This document shows positions 46,958 to 57,710 of a DNA stretch of 64,000 bases, piece after piece. How positions within the stretch are numbered: the stretch's first letter is position 1; each line of letters starts with the position of its first letter. The translations under genes and the position numbers were made by a program. Under the pieces are notes generated by a model. The model saw only the letters and a program-made list of their open reading frames with translations, searched no databases and was not told where the DNA came from. The DNA is from Burkholderiaceae bacterium (GTDB lineage Bacteria > Pseudomonadota > Gammaproteobacteria > Burkholderiales > Burkholderiaceae_C): positions 1 to 64,000 of the forward strand of contig JACKLI010000001.1 in assembly GCA_024235995.1 (NCBI GenBank), in the 5' to 3' direction.

Positions 46958-47139
46958 GGCAGGTTCCAAAGATCGCGTTGCAGGGCCAGATGCGCATTGG
47001 GCCGCATCGCCCCGCCGGCCGCTGGCGGCGCCGGCCAAGCCCGCACCCGCAGCGTGTGAATGCGGGTGGCGCCGAGGCCCCGGCAGCGACGCGGAATCGG
47101 GTTCATGATGGATGCTTCGGATCAACCCCCTCGCCCTGC

Positions 47140-48273
47140 ATGAAATCCTTCGGACATCTCGCCCACGGCGCGCGCCTGGAGCGCATGCACGCCTCGCCGC
47201 TGTGGCAGGGCGAGGGCTTTCGCAACCTGTTTCCGGTGGCCGCGGGCCTGCGCGATGCGAGCGTGCCCATGCCCTCGCTGCGCGAGCTGCTGTGGCCCGG
47301 CGGGCGGCGCGTGCCGCGCGCGCCCCTGCCCTCGCTCGACCCGCGCGCCGCCTGGCTGCACGCGCCCCCAAGCGGCCTGCGCGCCACCTGGCTGGGCCAC
47401 TCCACCGTGCTGCTCGAAGTGGACGGCTGGCGCGTGCTGACCGACCCGGTGTGGGGCCGGCGCGCCTCGCCGCTGATCGGCGTCGGGCCCAAGCGCTTCC
47501 AGCCGGTGCCGGTGGCGCTGCGCGATCTGCCGGCGGTGGACGCCATCGTCGTCTCGCACGACCACTACGACCACCTGGACTACCCCACCATCCGGGCGCT
47601 GGCGCGCACCGGCGTGCCCTTCGTCACCGCGCTGGGCGTGGGCGCGCACCTGCAGGCCTGGGGCATCGCGCCCGAGCGCATCCACGAGCTGGACTGGTGG
47701 GACAGCTGGACGGTGCCCAACACCGGCCTGACCATCACCGCCGCGCCGTCGCAGCACTTCAGCGGCCGCACCATGAAGACGCGCAACAGCACGCTGTGGT
47801 CGTCCATGGTGGTGCGCGGGCCGCGCCACGCGGTGTTCTTCAGCGGCGACACCGGCCTGTCGGGCGAATACGCGGCCATCCGCGCGCGCCTGGGGCCGTT
47901 CGACCTGGCGCTGCTGGAGGTGGGCGCGTACTACCCCGGCTGGGGCGACATGCACCTGGGCCCCGACCACGCCCTGCAGGCGCTGGCCCTGCTGGGCCAC
48001 CCGCCCCTGCTGCCGGTGCACTGGGGCACCTTCGCGCTGGCCCTGCACGACTGGGACCAGCCGGCCGAGCGCCTGCTGGAACTGGCGCCGCGCGCGGGCG
48101 CGCAGCTGGTGATGCCGCGCCTGGGCGAGGCGGTGCAGCCGGCGCACGCCGAGCGCGTGCAGCCCTGGTGGCGGCAGGGCCAGGCGGCCGAGCCCGGGCC
48201 CACACCGGCGCTCGAGCCAGCGCCCGCGCCCGAGGCTCCCGGCGCGGCGCGGTTCGAATGGCCCGGCGATTGA
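47140..48273 (+). CDS. MBL-fold metallohydrolase (NAPE-PLD/UlaG-like)
   Basis: A 377-residue metallo-beta-lactamase fold enzyme. The two-metal motif HDHYDHLD begins at His140 (His140, His142, Asp144, His145); LGHSTVLLEVDGWRVLTDPV, FSGDTGLSG and the final HWGTFALALHDWDQP complete the N-acyl-phosphatidylethanolamine phospholipase D-like group. The substrate is unknown, possibly phospholipid. The proline-rich C-terminus is poorly conserved. Four bases after its stop comes structured element B. Confidence 0.85.
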   Translation: MKSFGHLAHGARLERMHASPLWQGEGFRNLFPVAAGLRDASVPMPSLRELLWPGGRRVPRAPLPSLDPRAAWLHAPPSGLRATWLGHSTVLLEVDGWRVLTDPVWGRRASPLIGVGPKRFQPVPVALRDLPAVDAIVVSHDHYDHLDYPTIRALARTGVPFVTALGVGAHLQAWGIAPERIHELDWWDSWTVPNTGLTITAAPSQHFSGRTMKTRNSTLWSSMVVRGPRHAVFFSGDTGLSGEYAAIRARLGPFDLALLEVGAYYPGWGDMHLGPDHALQALALLGHPPLLPVHWGTFALALHDWDQPAERLLELAPRAGAQLVMPRLGEAVQPAHAERVQPWWRQGQAAEPGPTPALEPAPAPEAPGAARFEWPGD

Positions 48274-48276
48274 CCC

Positions 48277-48544
48277 AGAGCCTGCTCATGGCCTTTTCAT
48301 GGTGTCCGCAAGGCAGCAAAAAGCCGCAATCGAGGCGCGCGCCGCAGGCCATGCTGGTGGCCTGGACAAGGTGCGCAACGACGAGTGCGGCTTTTTGCTG
48401 CCTTGCCCGAAGGGTTGCCCCGCAAAGGCAGCGTCTGCGGCGTTGCAAATCCTCGCCGGGCCACCAGCCCGGCTGCGGTTTGCGCCTTGCATCCACTGCC
48501 TTTGCGGGGCAACGGACACCATGAAAAGGCCATGAGCAGGCTCT
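48277..48544. mobile_element. Three-way-junction palindromic element, copy B (268 bp)
   Basis: The ends 48277-48308 and 48513-48544 form a perfect 32-bp inverted repeat. Between them lie two perfect hairpins: 48309-48328 with 48386-48405 (20 bp, plus three more pairs) and 48414-48431 with 48496-48513 (18 bp). The plan equals that of copy A, but outer and first-hairpin stems are of unrelated sequence, each fully paired; the second hairpin differs by matched changes. Loop blocks CGTCTGCGGCGTTGC and GCGCCTTGCATCCA are shared. The right end overlaps the TGA stop of the GST gene (48544-48546). No protein is encoded. Confidence 0.82.
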
Positions 48545-49227
48545 CAGCGCGCCAGCCGGTACGGCTCCTCGAAGTCGATGAAGTCGTGCTCGGCCAGCGC
48601 GGCGTCGATCCAGGCTTTGACGCCCGGCAGCGCGCACACGCGGTCCATCCAGGCCGTGACGGCGGCGGGCGCGGGCAGCGCGTAGGTGCGAAAGCGCATC
48701 ATCACCGGGGTGAAGTAGGCGTCGGCGATGCCGAACTCGCCAAACAGCATGGGCCCGCCGTGCTGCGCCAGCAGCTCCTGCCACATGGCCACCAGGCGGC
48801 CCACGTCGGCGCGCACGCCGGCGTTGTCGCGCCAGATGATGGCGCCCACCTCGGGCAGGCGCGCCTCGATATTCATGCCGCAGGCGCCGCGCAGCGCGCC
48901 GAAGCCCGAGTGCATCTCGGCGCAGATGCTGCGGGCGCGGGCGCGGGCCCGCACGTCGCGCGGCCACAGCTGCAGGTCGGGGAACTTCTCGGCCAGGTAT
49001 TCGGCGATGGCCAGCGTGTCCCACACCGCGAAGTCGCCGTCGGTCAGCACCGGCACCTTGCCGGCGGGCGCGATGCCGCCCAGGCGCCGCTTGAAGTCCG
49101 AGTCGCCCGAGAACGAGTCGAAGCGCAGCTGCACCTCCTCGAACGCGATGCCGGCCTGCTTGAGCAGCACCCAGGGCCGCATGGACCAGGACGAGTAGTT
49201 CTTGTTGCCGATGTAGAGCTTGAGCAT
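48544..49227 (-). CDS. Glutathione S-transferase family protein
   Basis: A 227-residue GST with a thioredoxin-like N-domain (LKLYIGNKNYSSWSMRPWVL, about residues 2-21; the NYSSWS serine is the likely catalytic residue), GKVPVLTDGDFAVWDTLAIAEYL, and an all-helical C-domain (about 90-220). It resembles the GSTs that act on electrophiles. The ATG at 49227 follows CGGAGGCCCCC. It ends at the right arm of element B. Confidence 0.88.
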   Translation of the reverse strand: MLKLYIGNKNYSSWSMRPWVLLKQAGIAFEEVQLRFDSFSGDSDFKRRLGGIAPAGKVPVLTDGDFAVWDTLAIAEYLAEKFPDLQLWPRDVRARARARSICAEMHSGFGALRGACGMNIEARLPEVGAIIWRDNAGVRADVGRLVAMWQELLAQHGGPMLFGEFGIADAYFTPVMMRFRTYALPAPAAVTAWMDRVCALPGVKAWIDAALAEHDFIDFEEPYRLAR

Positions 49228-49272
49228 GGGGGCCTCCGTGTACACGGCGCCCATGCTAGCGCGAGCGTGAAA

Positions 49273-50241
49273 TCAACGCCCGGCGCTGCGCCGCCACGCG
49301 TCCAGGCGCGACACCGGCCCGTCGCCGCCCAGGATCATGGGGCCGACGGCCGACAGCGGCGCGGGCGTGATGCCCAGCGCCTCCAGGCCGGGCCACTGGC
49401 CGCTGGCCACGTTGTCCACCTTCATCGCGTCGAGGTTGTCGCGGCTCAGCAGCGGCGCGCCGGGCAGGCTCTCCATCAGCAGCGCCTGCAGCCACGCCAG
49501 CGGCGCCGGCAGGCCCAGCACGGGCCGCCCGCGCCCTTCGCGCACGCCGGACCACTGGCCGGCCGCCCGCACCAGCTCGCGCAGCGTGACCACCTCGGGC
49601 CCGCAGAGCTCGTAGGTCTGGCCGATGGTGGCCGGCGCCTGCAGGCAGCGCTCCAGCGCGCTGGCCACGTCGCGCACCCACACCGGCTGAAAGCGCGCGC
49701 CGGCACGGCCGACGGGCACCAGGGGCAGGTTGCGCTGCAGGCGGGCAAAGAGGTTCAGCAGCCGGTCATCGGCGCCGTAGATGACGCTGGGGCGCAGCAC
49801 CGTCAGATCGATCGCGCCGGCCGCGGCGGCCTCCTGCAGCGCGGCCTCGCCCGCGGCCTTGCTGCGCTGGTAGCGCGAGGGCGCGTCGGGCGCCGCTCCC
49901 AGCGCGCTGACGTGCAGCACGCGGCGCACGCCGCTGGCCGCGCAGGCGGCGGTCAGCTGGCGCGGCAGCTCGACGTGCAGCTGCTGGAACTGCGCCGCGC
50001 TGCCGTGCAGGCGCGCCACCAGGTTGACCACCGCGTCGTGCCCCGGCAGCAGGCGCGCCAGCACGCCGGGCTGCGTGACGTCGGCCACCACCAGGTCGAC
50101 GCAGGGCAGCGGCCACAGCGTGCGCGCCGCCACGCGCTGGCGGGTGGGCACCGTCACGTCCGCGCCCAGGCGCTGCAGGCGCTCCAGGAGATGGCGGCCG
50201 ACCAAGCCCGAGCCGCCCAGCACCAGAACCTTAGCCGCCAT
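49273..50241 (-). CDS. NAD(P)-binding NDUFA9-like protein
   Basis: A 322-residue atypical short-chain dehydrogenase with VLVLGGSGLVGRHLLERL (about residues 5-22) and the YxxxK pair (YQRSKAAGE, about 131-139). It belongs to the complex I NDUFA9 subunit family, found in many betaproteobacteria outside the nuo operon. Roles proposed include quinone or lipid binding. It is transcribed leftward from near repeat copy 7. Confidence 0.8.
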   Translation of the reverse strand: MAAKVLVLGGSGLVGRHLLERLQRLGADVTVPTRQRVAARTLWPLPCVDLVVADVTQPGVLARLLPGHDAVVNLVARLHGSAAQFQQLHVELPRQLTAACAASGVRRVLHVSALGAAPDAPSRYQRSKAAGEAALQEAAAAGAIDLTVLRPSVIYGADDRLLNLFARLQRNLPLVPVGRAGARFQPVWVRDVASALERCLQAPATIGQTYELCGPEVVTLRELVRAAGQWSGVREGRGRPVLGLPAPLAWLQALLMESLPGAPLLSRDNLDAMKVDNVASGQWPGLEALGITPAPLSAVGPMILGGDGPVSRLDAWRRSAGR

Positions 50242-50254
50242 TGGAATTCTCCTA

Positions 50255-50302
50255 TTTCGATAGCTTATCGCGCATGATCGGCGCGGGTCAGAAGCCCATT
50301 CA
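50255..50302 (+). repeat. Interspersed ~55-bp repeat, copy 7 (degenerate)
   Basis: TTTCGATAGCTTATCGCGC, ATGATCGGCGCGGGTCAG and AAGCCCATTCAA match the family more weakly than the other copies. It lies between the NDUFA9-like gene and the end of slt, both leftward. Confidence 0.5.
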
Positions 50303-50314
50303 ACCCCAAATCGA

Positions 50315-52357
50315 TCAGGGCAGGTCCCGCGTCAGCGCCGTCTCCTCGGACGGCGCCGGCCCGATGCGGCCCAGCCGCGCCTGCAGCGAGGTGCGCGGCT
50401 CGCCCAGCAGCAGGGCGTAGTCCACGGTGTTGGACAGCACCTTCTTGACGTAGTCGCGCGTTTCGGCAAAGGGCACCGTCTCGGCCCAGATGGCGCCGTC
50501 CAGCACCGGGCCGTTGCGCCAGGCGCGCGGGCGGCGCGGGCCGGCGTTGTAGGCGGCGGCGGCCAGCGGCAACGAGCCGCGAAACTCGTCGACCGCCAGC
50601 TTGAGGTAGCTGGTGCCGATCAGGATGTTGGTGTCCAGCTCGCCCAGCATGGCGGGCACGAAGCCGTCCAGGCCGATCTTGCGCGCCGTCCAGCGCGCGG
50701 TGGCGGGCATGATCTGCATCAGCCCCGAGGCGCCGACGTGCGAGCGCGCGTCCATGACGAAGCGGCTTTCCTGCCGGATCAGGCCGTAGACGTAGGCCGG
50801 GTCGAGCCCGATGGCCTGCGCCTGGCGCAGCACCTCGGCGCGGTGCGGGGTGGGAAAGCGCTGCTCGAAGTCCTGAAAGCCCTGGATGCGCTCGCTGGTG
50901 TTGATGCAGCGGTCCCACACCCGGGCCTGGCAGGCCAGGGCCGCGGCGGCGTAGAGCTGGCGGTCGTCCATGCCGCCCGGGCGGTGCAGGTTGGTCCAGT
51001 AGTTCCACTCGCGCACGCCCTCGCCGCGCAGGCCCACGGCAATCGCCCGCAGGGCGCGCTGCAGCCCGGGGTTGCCGGCGGCGGCGGCGCGCTCGTCGGC
51101 GGTGAGCGGCGCCGGCTCGGGTGCGCGCTGCAGGGGCTCGCCCAAGGCCTCCAGCGCCAGTTTTTCGTAAAAGCCGCGGCCGTTGGCGATGCCCTGCAGC
51201 GCCTGGCGGGCGTCGGCGCGCGCCGCGTCGCCGGCGGCGCCCTCGGGGGCCAGCGCCAGGCCGGCGCGCGCGTGCCAGTACACCCAGGTGGGGTCGCGCC
51301 GCAGCGGCTCGCCCATGGCCTCGATGGCGGCGCGCACGCCGCGCCACTGGCCGGCGCGCAGGGCGGCGCGCGCCTGCCAGCTCAGCAGGTCGTCGCCCAG
51401 GTCCTGCACGCGCGTGACCTGGGCGAAGTCGGCCCAGGCGTCGTCCTGCAGCTTGAGCATGGCCTGCTTGCCCAGCGCGGCCCACAGCCAGTTGCGCTGC
51501 GCGGGCGTGAGCGCCTTGGCCCAGCGCGCCTGCAGCAGGCTGGCGGCCTGGTCGGCGTCCTGCGTGGCCAGCCGCACCAGGGCCAGCACCACCAGCTCCT
51601 GGCCCTGGCGCGTGGCGGCGCTGGCGCTGCGCCCGGCCAGGTAGCGCGCGGCGCCGTTGTGGATTTGCGCGACGGCGACGGCCGCGTCGGGCGACTCGAG
51701 CGCCACCGCCGCGCGCGCCAGCCCGCTGCGGCCGGCCTCGACGGCCAGGCGCGCCTTCTGCCACACGTCGTCGGCCGTGATGCGCCCGGCCTGGCGCAGC
51801 AGGCCGGCCGCCAGCAGGCAGCCGTCGCCCTCGCGGCGCTCGGCCAGCCAGTCGCGGCGCACCTGGTCGGCCATGGCGGCGCTGGCCGGCGCGCCCTGCA
51901 GCACCTGCATGGCGCTGGCGTAGCAGCGCACCTCGGGGTCGTCGCCCATGCGAAAGCGCGGCAGCTCGCGCGCAAAAGCGGCCCAGTCGCGCCGCTTGCC
52001 GGCCAGCAGCAGCCAGTCGTTGCGCAGGCGGTCTTCCTGGTAGGTGCCGGCCCAGCGGCTGAGAAAATCCTGCACCTCGGGCTCGGTGGCGTCCTCCAGC
52101 CGCGCCTTCAGCGCCCAGTAGGCCGCCCAGGGCTCCAGCACGTGGCCGGCCGCCTGCGGCAACAGGGCCGCCAGACGCTCCTTGTCGCCGCGGCGAAAGG
52201 CCTGGTGCATGTCCAGGATGACGCTGTCGTCGGCCGCGCTGGCGGCCGCGGGCGCGAGCGCGGTGGCCTCGGCCGCCGGCTGCTGCGCGCGCGCCGGCAC
52301 GCCCAGGGCCAGGCCCAGTGCCACAAGCAGCGGTGTCAGAATCCAAATCCCACGCAT
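50315..52357 (-). CDS. slt: Soluble lytic murein transglycosylase
   Basis: A 680-residue periplasmic enzyme with a signal peptide (about residues 1-24, ending PARA), a long superhelical U-domain rich in alanine repeats, and a C-terminal SLT domain with the catalytic glutamate in LIRQESRF and GASGLMQIMPATAR. It cuts the MurNAc-GlcNAc bond with 1,6-anhydro formation. On the minus strand CATAAT (52364-52369) is six bases before the ATG; the box overlaps the start of the divergent cyclo-ligase gene. Confidence 0.92.
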   Translation of the reverse strand: MRGIWILTPLLVALGLALGVPARAQQPAAEATALAPAAASAADDSVILDMHQAFRRGDKERLAALLPQAAGHVLEPWAAYWALKARLEDATEPEVQDFLSRWAGTYQEDRLRNDWLLLAGKRRDWAAFARELPRFRMGDDPEVRCYASAMQVLQGAPASAAMADQVRRDWLAERREGDGCLLAAGLLRQAGRITADDVWQKARLAVEAGRSGLARAAVALESPDAAVAVAQIHNGAARYLAGRSASAATRQGQELVVLALVRLATQDADQAASLLQARWAKALTPAQRNWLWAALGKQAMLKLQDDAWADFAQVTRVQDLGDDLLSWQARAALRAGQWRGVRAAIEAMGEPLRRDPTWVYWHARAGLALAPEGAAGDAARADARQALQGIANGRGFYEKLALEALGEPLQRAPEPAPLTADERAAAAGNPGLQRALRAIAVGLRGEGVREWNYWTNLHRPGGMDDRQLYAAAALACQARVWDRCINTSERIQGFQDFEQRFPTPHRAEVLRQAQAIGLDPAYVYGLIRQESRFVMDARSHVGASGLMQIMPATARWTARKIGLDGFVPAMLGELDTNILIGTSYLKLAVDEFRGSLPLAAAAYNAGPRRPRAWRNGPVLDGAIWAETVPFAETRDYVKKVLSNTVDYALLLGEPRTSLQARLGRIGPAPSEETALTRDLP

Positions 52358-52366
52358 CGATCCATT

Positions 52367-52951
52367 ATGACCACGTCACCCGACAAAAAATCCCTGCGCG
52401 CGCGTCTGGTCCAGGAGCGCCTGCACCTGCCCGACCGGCTGGCGCGCGCCGACGCGCTGCAGGACATCATGCGCATCTGGCTGATCGGGCGCCCGGACAC
52501 GGTGATCGGCGCCTACTGGCCGATCAAGGGCGAGTTCGACCCCCTGCCCGCGCTGCACCGCTGGAAGGAGGACGGCGAGCTGCTCCATGAATCGCAGCGC
52601 CGGCGCATCGGCCTGCCGGTGGTCGACAAGGCGCACCGCACGCTGACCTTTCACGCCTGGTACCCCGGCTGCCCGATGGAGGAGGACGCCTACGGCATCC
52701 CCAAGCCCAAGGACACCGAGCTGCTCGTGCCCACGCTGCTGTTCGTGCCCTGCGTGGGCTACGGGCCGGGCGGCTACCGGCTGGGCTACGGTGGCGGCTT
52801 TTACGACCGCACCCTGGCCGCGCTGCAGCCACGCCCGCACACCGTGGGCCTGGGCTTCACCCAGGGCTTTCTGGAAGACCTGGAGCCCGAGCCGCACGAC
52901 GTGCCGCTGGACGCGATCCTGAACGACAACGGGGTGGTGTGGCCGGTGTGA
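52367..52951 (+). CDS. 5-formyltetrahydrofolate cyclo-ligase
   Basis: A 194-residue enzyme converting 5-formyl-THF to 5,10-methenyl-THF with ATP. Signature parts are KKSLRARLVQERLHL (about residues 7-21), GAYWPIKGEFDPL and the phosphate loop GYGGGFYDRTL (about 141-151). Its ATG lies only nine bases from the divergent slt start, so promoters of the two genes overlap coding DNA. It ends one base before the convergent LysR stop. Confidence 0.93.
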   Translation: MTTSPDKKSLRARLVQERLHLPDRLARADALQDIMRIWLIGRPDTVIGAYWPIKGEFDPLPALHRWKEDGELLHESQRRRIGLPVVDKAHRTLTFHAWYPGCPMEEDAYGIPKPKDTELLVPTLLFVPCVGYGPGGYRLGYGGGFYDRTLAALQPRPHTVGLGFTQGFLEDLEPEPHDVPLDAILNDNGVVWPV

Positions 52952-52952
52952 C

Positions 52953-53924
52953 CTACGGCTGCTCGCCGGTCACCGCCCGCGTCGCCACCGCCTGCTCGGC
53001 CAGCCAGTCGGCGAAGGCGCGCACCTCGGCGCGCTGGGTGCTGTGGGGCGACACCAGCACCCAGTAGGCCATGGGCGAGACCAGGCGTGCGTCGGGGTAG
53101 GCGCCGGGCGCGAACACCTCGACCAGCTCGCCGCGCGCCAGGCTTTCGGCCACCAGCGGCGGGCGCGCCAGCACGATGCCCTGGCCCGACAGCGCGGCCT
53201 GCACCATCTGGTAGGCGTAGTTGAAGCTGAGCCAGCGCTTGGGCTGCGCGTGCTGCAGGCCGTTGGCGTCCAGCCAGCGCCGCCACGTCAGCCACGCCAG
53301 GTGCGGCGTGTAGGCGTCGGCCGCCTCGATCAGGGTGTGGCCCAACAGGTCGGCGGGGATCTTCAGGCGCGGGCCGCTCTTGAGCAGCCAGGGGCTGGCC
53401 ATGGGCGTGACCGATTCGCCGAACAGGCGGCTGGCGCCGGGCGGCATGCGGTCGGCCGGGGCGTAGCGCACGGCCACGTCGATGTCGGTCACCTCCAGGT
53501 CGACCGCGCTGTCGCTGGCCTCGATGCGGATGTCGATGTCGGGATGCTCGCGCTGAAAGGCCTCCAGCTTGGGGATCAGCCACATCGACGCGAACGAGGC
53601 GAAGGTGGTGACCGACACGTGCCGGCGCCCCGCGTTCTGGCGGATGTGGCGCACCGCGGCGTCGATGCGCGGCAGCGCCTGCCCCACGGCGGTGAGCAGC
53701 TGCGTGCCGGCCTCGGTCAGCTCGACGGCGCGCGTGTGGCGCAGGAACAGCGGCACGCCGACGTCGTCCTCCAGCGCCTGGATCTGGCGGCTGACGGCCG
53801 ACTGGGTGAGGGCCATCTCCTCAGCCGCCAGGCGGAAGTTGAGGTGGCGCGCCACCGCCTCGAAGGCGCGCAGGTGGCCGGCCTGGATGGGGCGCGAGCG
53901 CAGGTGGGTCTGGGAGTGCAGCAC
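52953..53924 (-). CDS. LysR-family regulator, GcvA-like
   Basis: A 323-residue LysR protein of the GcvA/AmpR-like group: HTH at about residues 18-77 (LRAFEAVARHLNFRLAAEEM, then ALTQSAVSRQIQALED) and an effector domain with MASPWLLKSGP and AYWVLVSPHS. The start is a GTG at 53922-53924. It is divergent to a DUF2917 gene, a pair often found together in Comamonadaceae. Target genes are unknown. Confidence 0.85.
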   Translation of the reverse strand: MLHSQTHLRSRPIQAGHLRAFEAVARHLNFRLAAEEMALTQSAVSRQIQALEDDVGVPLFLRHTRAVELTEAGTQLLTAVGQALPRIDAAVRHIRQNAGRRHVSVTTFASFASMWLIPKLEAFQREHPDIDIRIEASDSAVDLEVTDIDVAVRYAPADRMPPGASRLFGESVTPMASPWLLKSGPRLKIPADLLGHTLIEAADAYTPHLAWLTWRRWLDANGLQHAQPKRWLSFNYAYQMVQAALSGQGIVLARPPLVAESLARGELVEVFAPGAYPDARLVSPMAYWVLVSPHSTQRAEVRAFADWLAEQAVATRAVTGEQP

Positions 53925-54047
53925 GGTGGCATTGATGCGGATCGGGAATCAATAGCGTGGCGGGATTTCATTGGACTGTCAATGGGGATCGATGGATCAT
54001 TCGGTCGTCGGATTCATTCCCGGATCGTTTTTTCACAGGAGCCCGCC

Positions 54048-54434
54048 ATGTCCGCCGCCACGCTGCATTCTTCACCCAGCCTGTTCTTGTCCCAGGGCGT
54101 CGGCGTGACGCTGCAGCCCGGCCAGGCGCGCACCCTGCGCGTGCCCGCCGCCGGCCAGCTGCGCGTCACGCAAGGCGCGCTGTGGGTGACGCGGCGCGGC
54201 CGCCACCCCAGCCACGCGCCGGACGACCTGTACGTGGCGGCCGACGCGCCGCTGGCGCTGTGCGCGGGCGAGACGGTGGTGATCGAGCCGATCCACCTGG
54301 CGCAGGCCTCGGCCGCGCAGGTGGCGCCGGTGGCCTTCCACTGGCAGCCCGCCGCCGGGCGCTGCGCCGGCGCGCTGCGCTGGCTGCGCGAGCGCCTGCA
54401 GGCGCGGGCGGCGCCCGCCCACGCCCGCGCGTGA
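54048..54434 (+). CDS. DUF2917 protein
   Basis: A 128-residue protein of the uncharacterised DUF2917 family: QGVGVTLQPGQARTLRV, LRVTQGALWVTRRG and DDLYVAADAPLALCAGETVV form a small beta-rich, cupin-like fold. A ribosome site AGGAGCCCGCC precedes the ATG. Control by the divergent LysR gene is likely by position only. Confidence 0.75.
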   Translation: MSAATLHSSPSLFLSQGVGVTLQPGQARTLRVPAAGQLRVTQGALWVTRRGRHPSHAPDDLYVAADAPLALCAGETVVIEPIHLAQASAAQVAPVAFHWQPAAGRCAGALRWLRERLQARAAPAHARA

Positions 54435-54441
54435 AACTATG

Positions 54442-54500
54442 GGTTTGATAGCTGCTGGCGCTTGATTCGCGGGGGCCAGCACCCGATTTGGCTCAAATTT
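54442..54500 (+). repeat. Interspersed ~55-bp repeat, copy 8
   Basis: The best-kept copy: GTTTGATAGCTGCTGGCGC, TTGATTCGCGG, GGGCCAGCACCCGATTTG and GCTCAAATTTT. TGCTGGC and GCCAGCA can pair, so a hairpin is possible. It lies between DUF2917 and maeB. Confidence 0.8.
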
Positions 54501-54580
54501 TCGGCGGCAGCGCGGCAGCGCGCGCGTGATTTGGAGTAGGCTTGTGCCACCCATCACGACGAGCGTTTGCCGGAGACACC

Positions 54581-56893
<2,313 letters not shown>

Positions 56894-56913
56894 ACGCGCG
56901 GCACCCCACAACG

Positions 56914-56940
56914 GCGGGCCACTCGGCCCGCTTTTGTTTT
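56914..56940 (+). terminator. Intrinsic terminator after maeB
   Basis: Stem GCGGGCC (56914-56920) / GGCCCGC (56925-56931) with loop ACTC and a TTTTGTTTT tail. The T-run is shared with the start of repeat copy 9. Confidence 0.88.
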
Positions 56941-56994
56941 GATAGCTACCCGGGCATATTGCAAGCGGGCAGGCGGCCAATCGGGCTTGAAATT
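56937..56994 (+). repeat. Interspersed ~55-bp repeat, copy 9
   Basis: TTTTGATAGCTACCCGGGC, ATATTGCAAGCGGGC, AGGCGGCCAATCGGGC and TTGAAATT. It lies between the maeB terminator and the convergent yceI gene. Confidence 0.65.
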
Positions 56995-56998
56995 CGCC

Positions 56999-57583
56999 CT
57001 ATTGCCTGAACGCCTCGATGGTCGCCGTGATGCGCACGTTCCTGGGCATGCCCTTGTCCACCAGGTAGTTCATGCCCCACTGGGTGCGGTCGATCACGGC
57101 CTCGAAGTCGCCGCCGCAGGCCTCGGTCTTGGCCCGCTGGTTGGGATAGCAGCGAAACTGCCGCGCCTTGAGCGTGACCGGATGCGTGCGCCCCAGCAGC
57201 GTCAGCTGCCCCGGCACCTCGACCAGGCGCTCGCCGTCGAACACCAGCCGCTCCGACACGAAGCGCAGCGTCGGAAACCTGGCGGCGTCGAACAGGTCGG
57301 GCGAGAGCAGATGCTCGTCGAAGCCCTTCGAGCCGCTGTAGACGCTGGCCACCTGCACGTACAGGTCAACGGCGCCCGCCTTGGCCACCGGATCGAAGCG
57401 CACCGACCCCGCCACCTCGTCGAAGCGCGCTCGGTTGACCGAGGCGCCGTTGTGGTCAATGGCGAAGGTGGCGTAGGTGTGGTCGGCGTCCAGCGCATAG
57501 ATGGCCGACTCGGCCCGGGCCACGCCGACATCCAGCAGGGCCAGCAGAGCCAGGCCGACGAAGGTGGGCAGACGTGGTCGCAT
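56999..57583 (-). CDS. YceI-family periplasmic protein
   Basis: A 194-residue lipocalin-like protein with a signal peptide (about residues 1-24). The YceI pattern DADHTYATFAIDHNGASVNRARF, EVAGSVRFDP and the conserved LTLLGRTHPVTL are visible. YceI proteins bind isoprenoid quinones or other lipids and are often induced by base or redox stress. A lone gene between repeat copy 9 and a divergent pat-like gene. Confidence 0.88.
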   Translation of the reverse strand: MRPRLPTFVGLALLALLDVGVARAESAIYALDADHTYATFAIDHNGASVNRARFDEVAGSVRFDPVAKAGAVDLYVQVASVYSGSKGFDEHLLSPDLFDAARFPTLRFVSERLVFDGERLVEVPGQLTLLGRTHPVTLKARQFRCYPNQRAKTEACGGDFEAVIDRTQWGMNYLVDKGMPRNVRITATIEAFRQ

Positions 57584-57710
57584 GGGTCATCCTCCAGGAA
57601 CAAAGACAATGCTCGGCAGTCGATCCAGTATGGCGACCGCCCGCGCGGCCGTCCTTGACCTGGCACAGCTTCGGCGGCGGCCCCGATGACCGTCGATACA
57701 AGGTTCTTCC

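Noticed and set aside
46958..47106. Arg-rich small ORF upstream of the FmdE-like gene on the minus strand
   Set aside because: No ribosome site or conservation argument is available, and it overlaps the FmdE-like gene in another frame.
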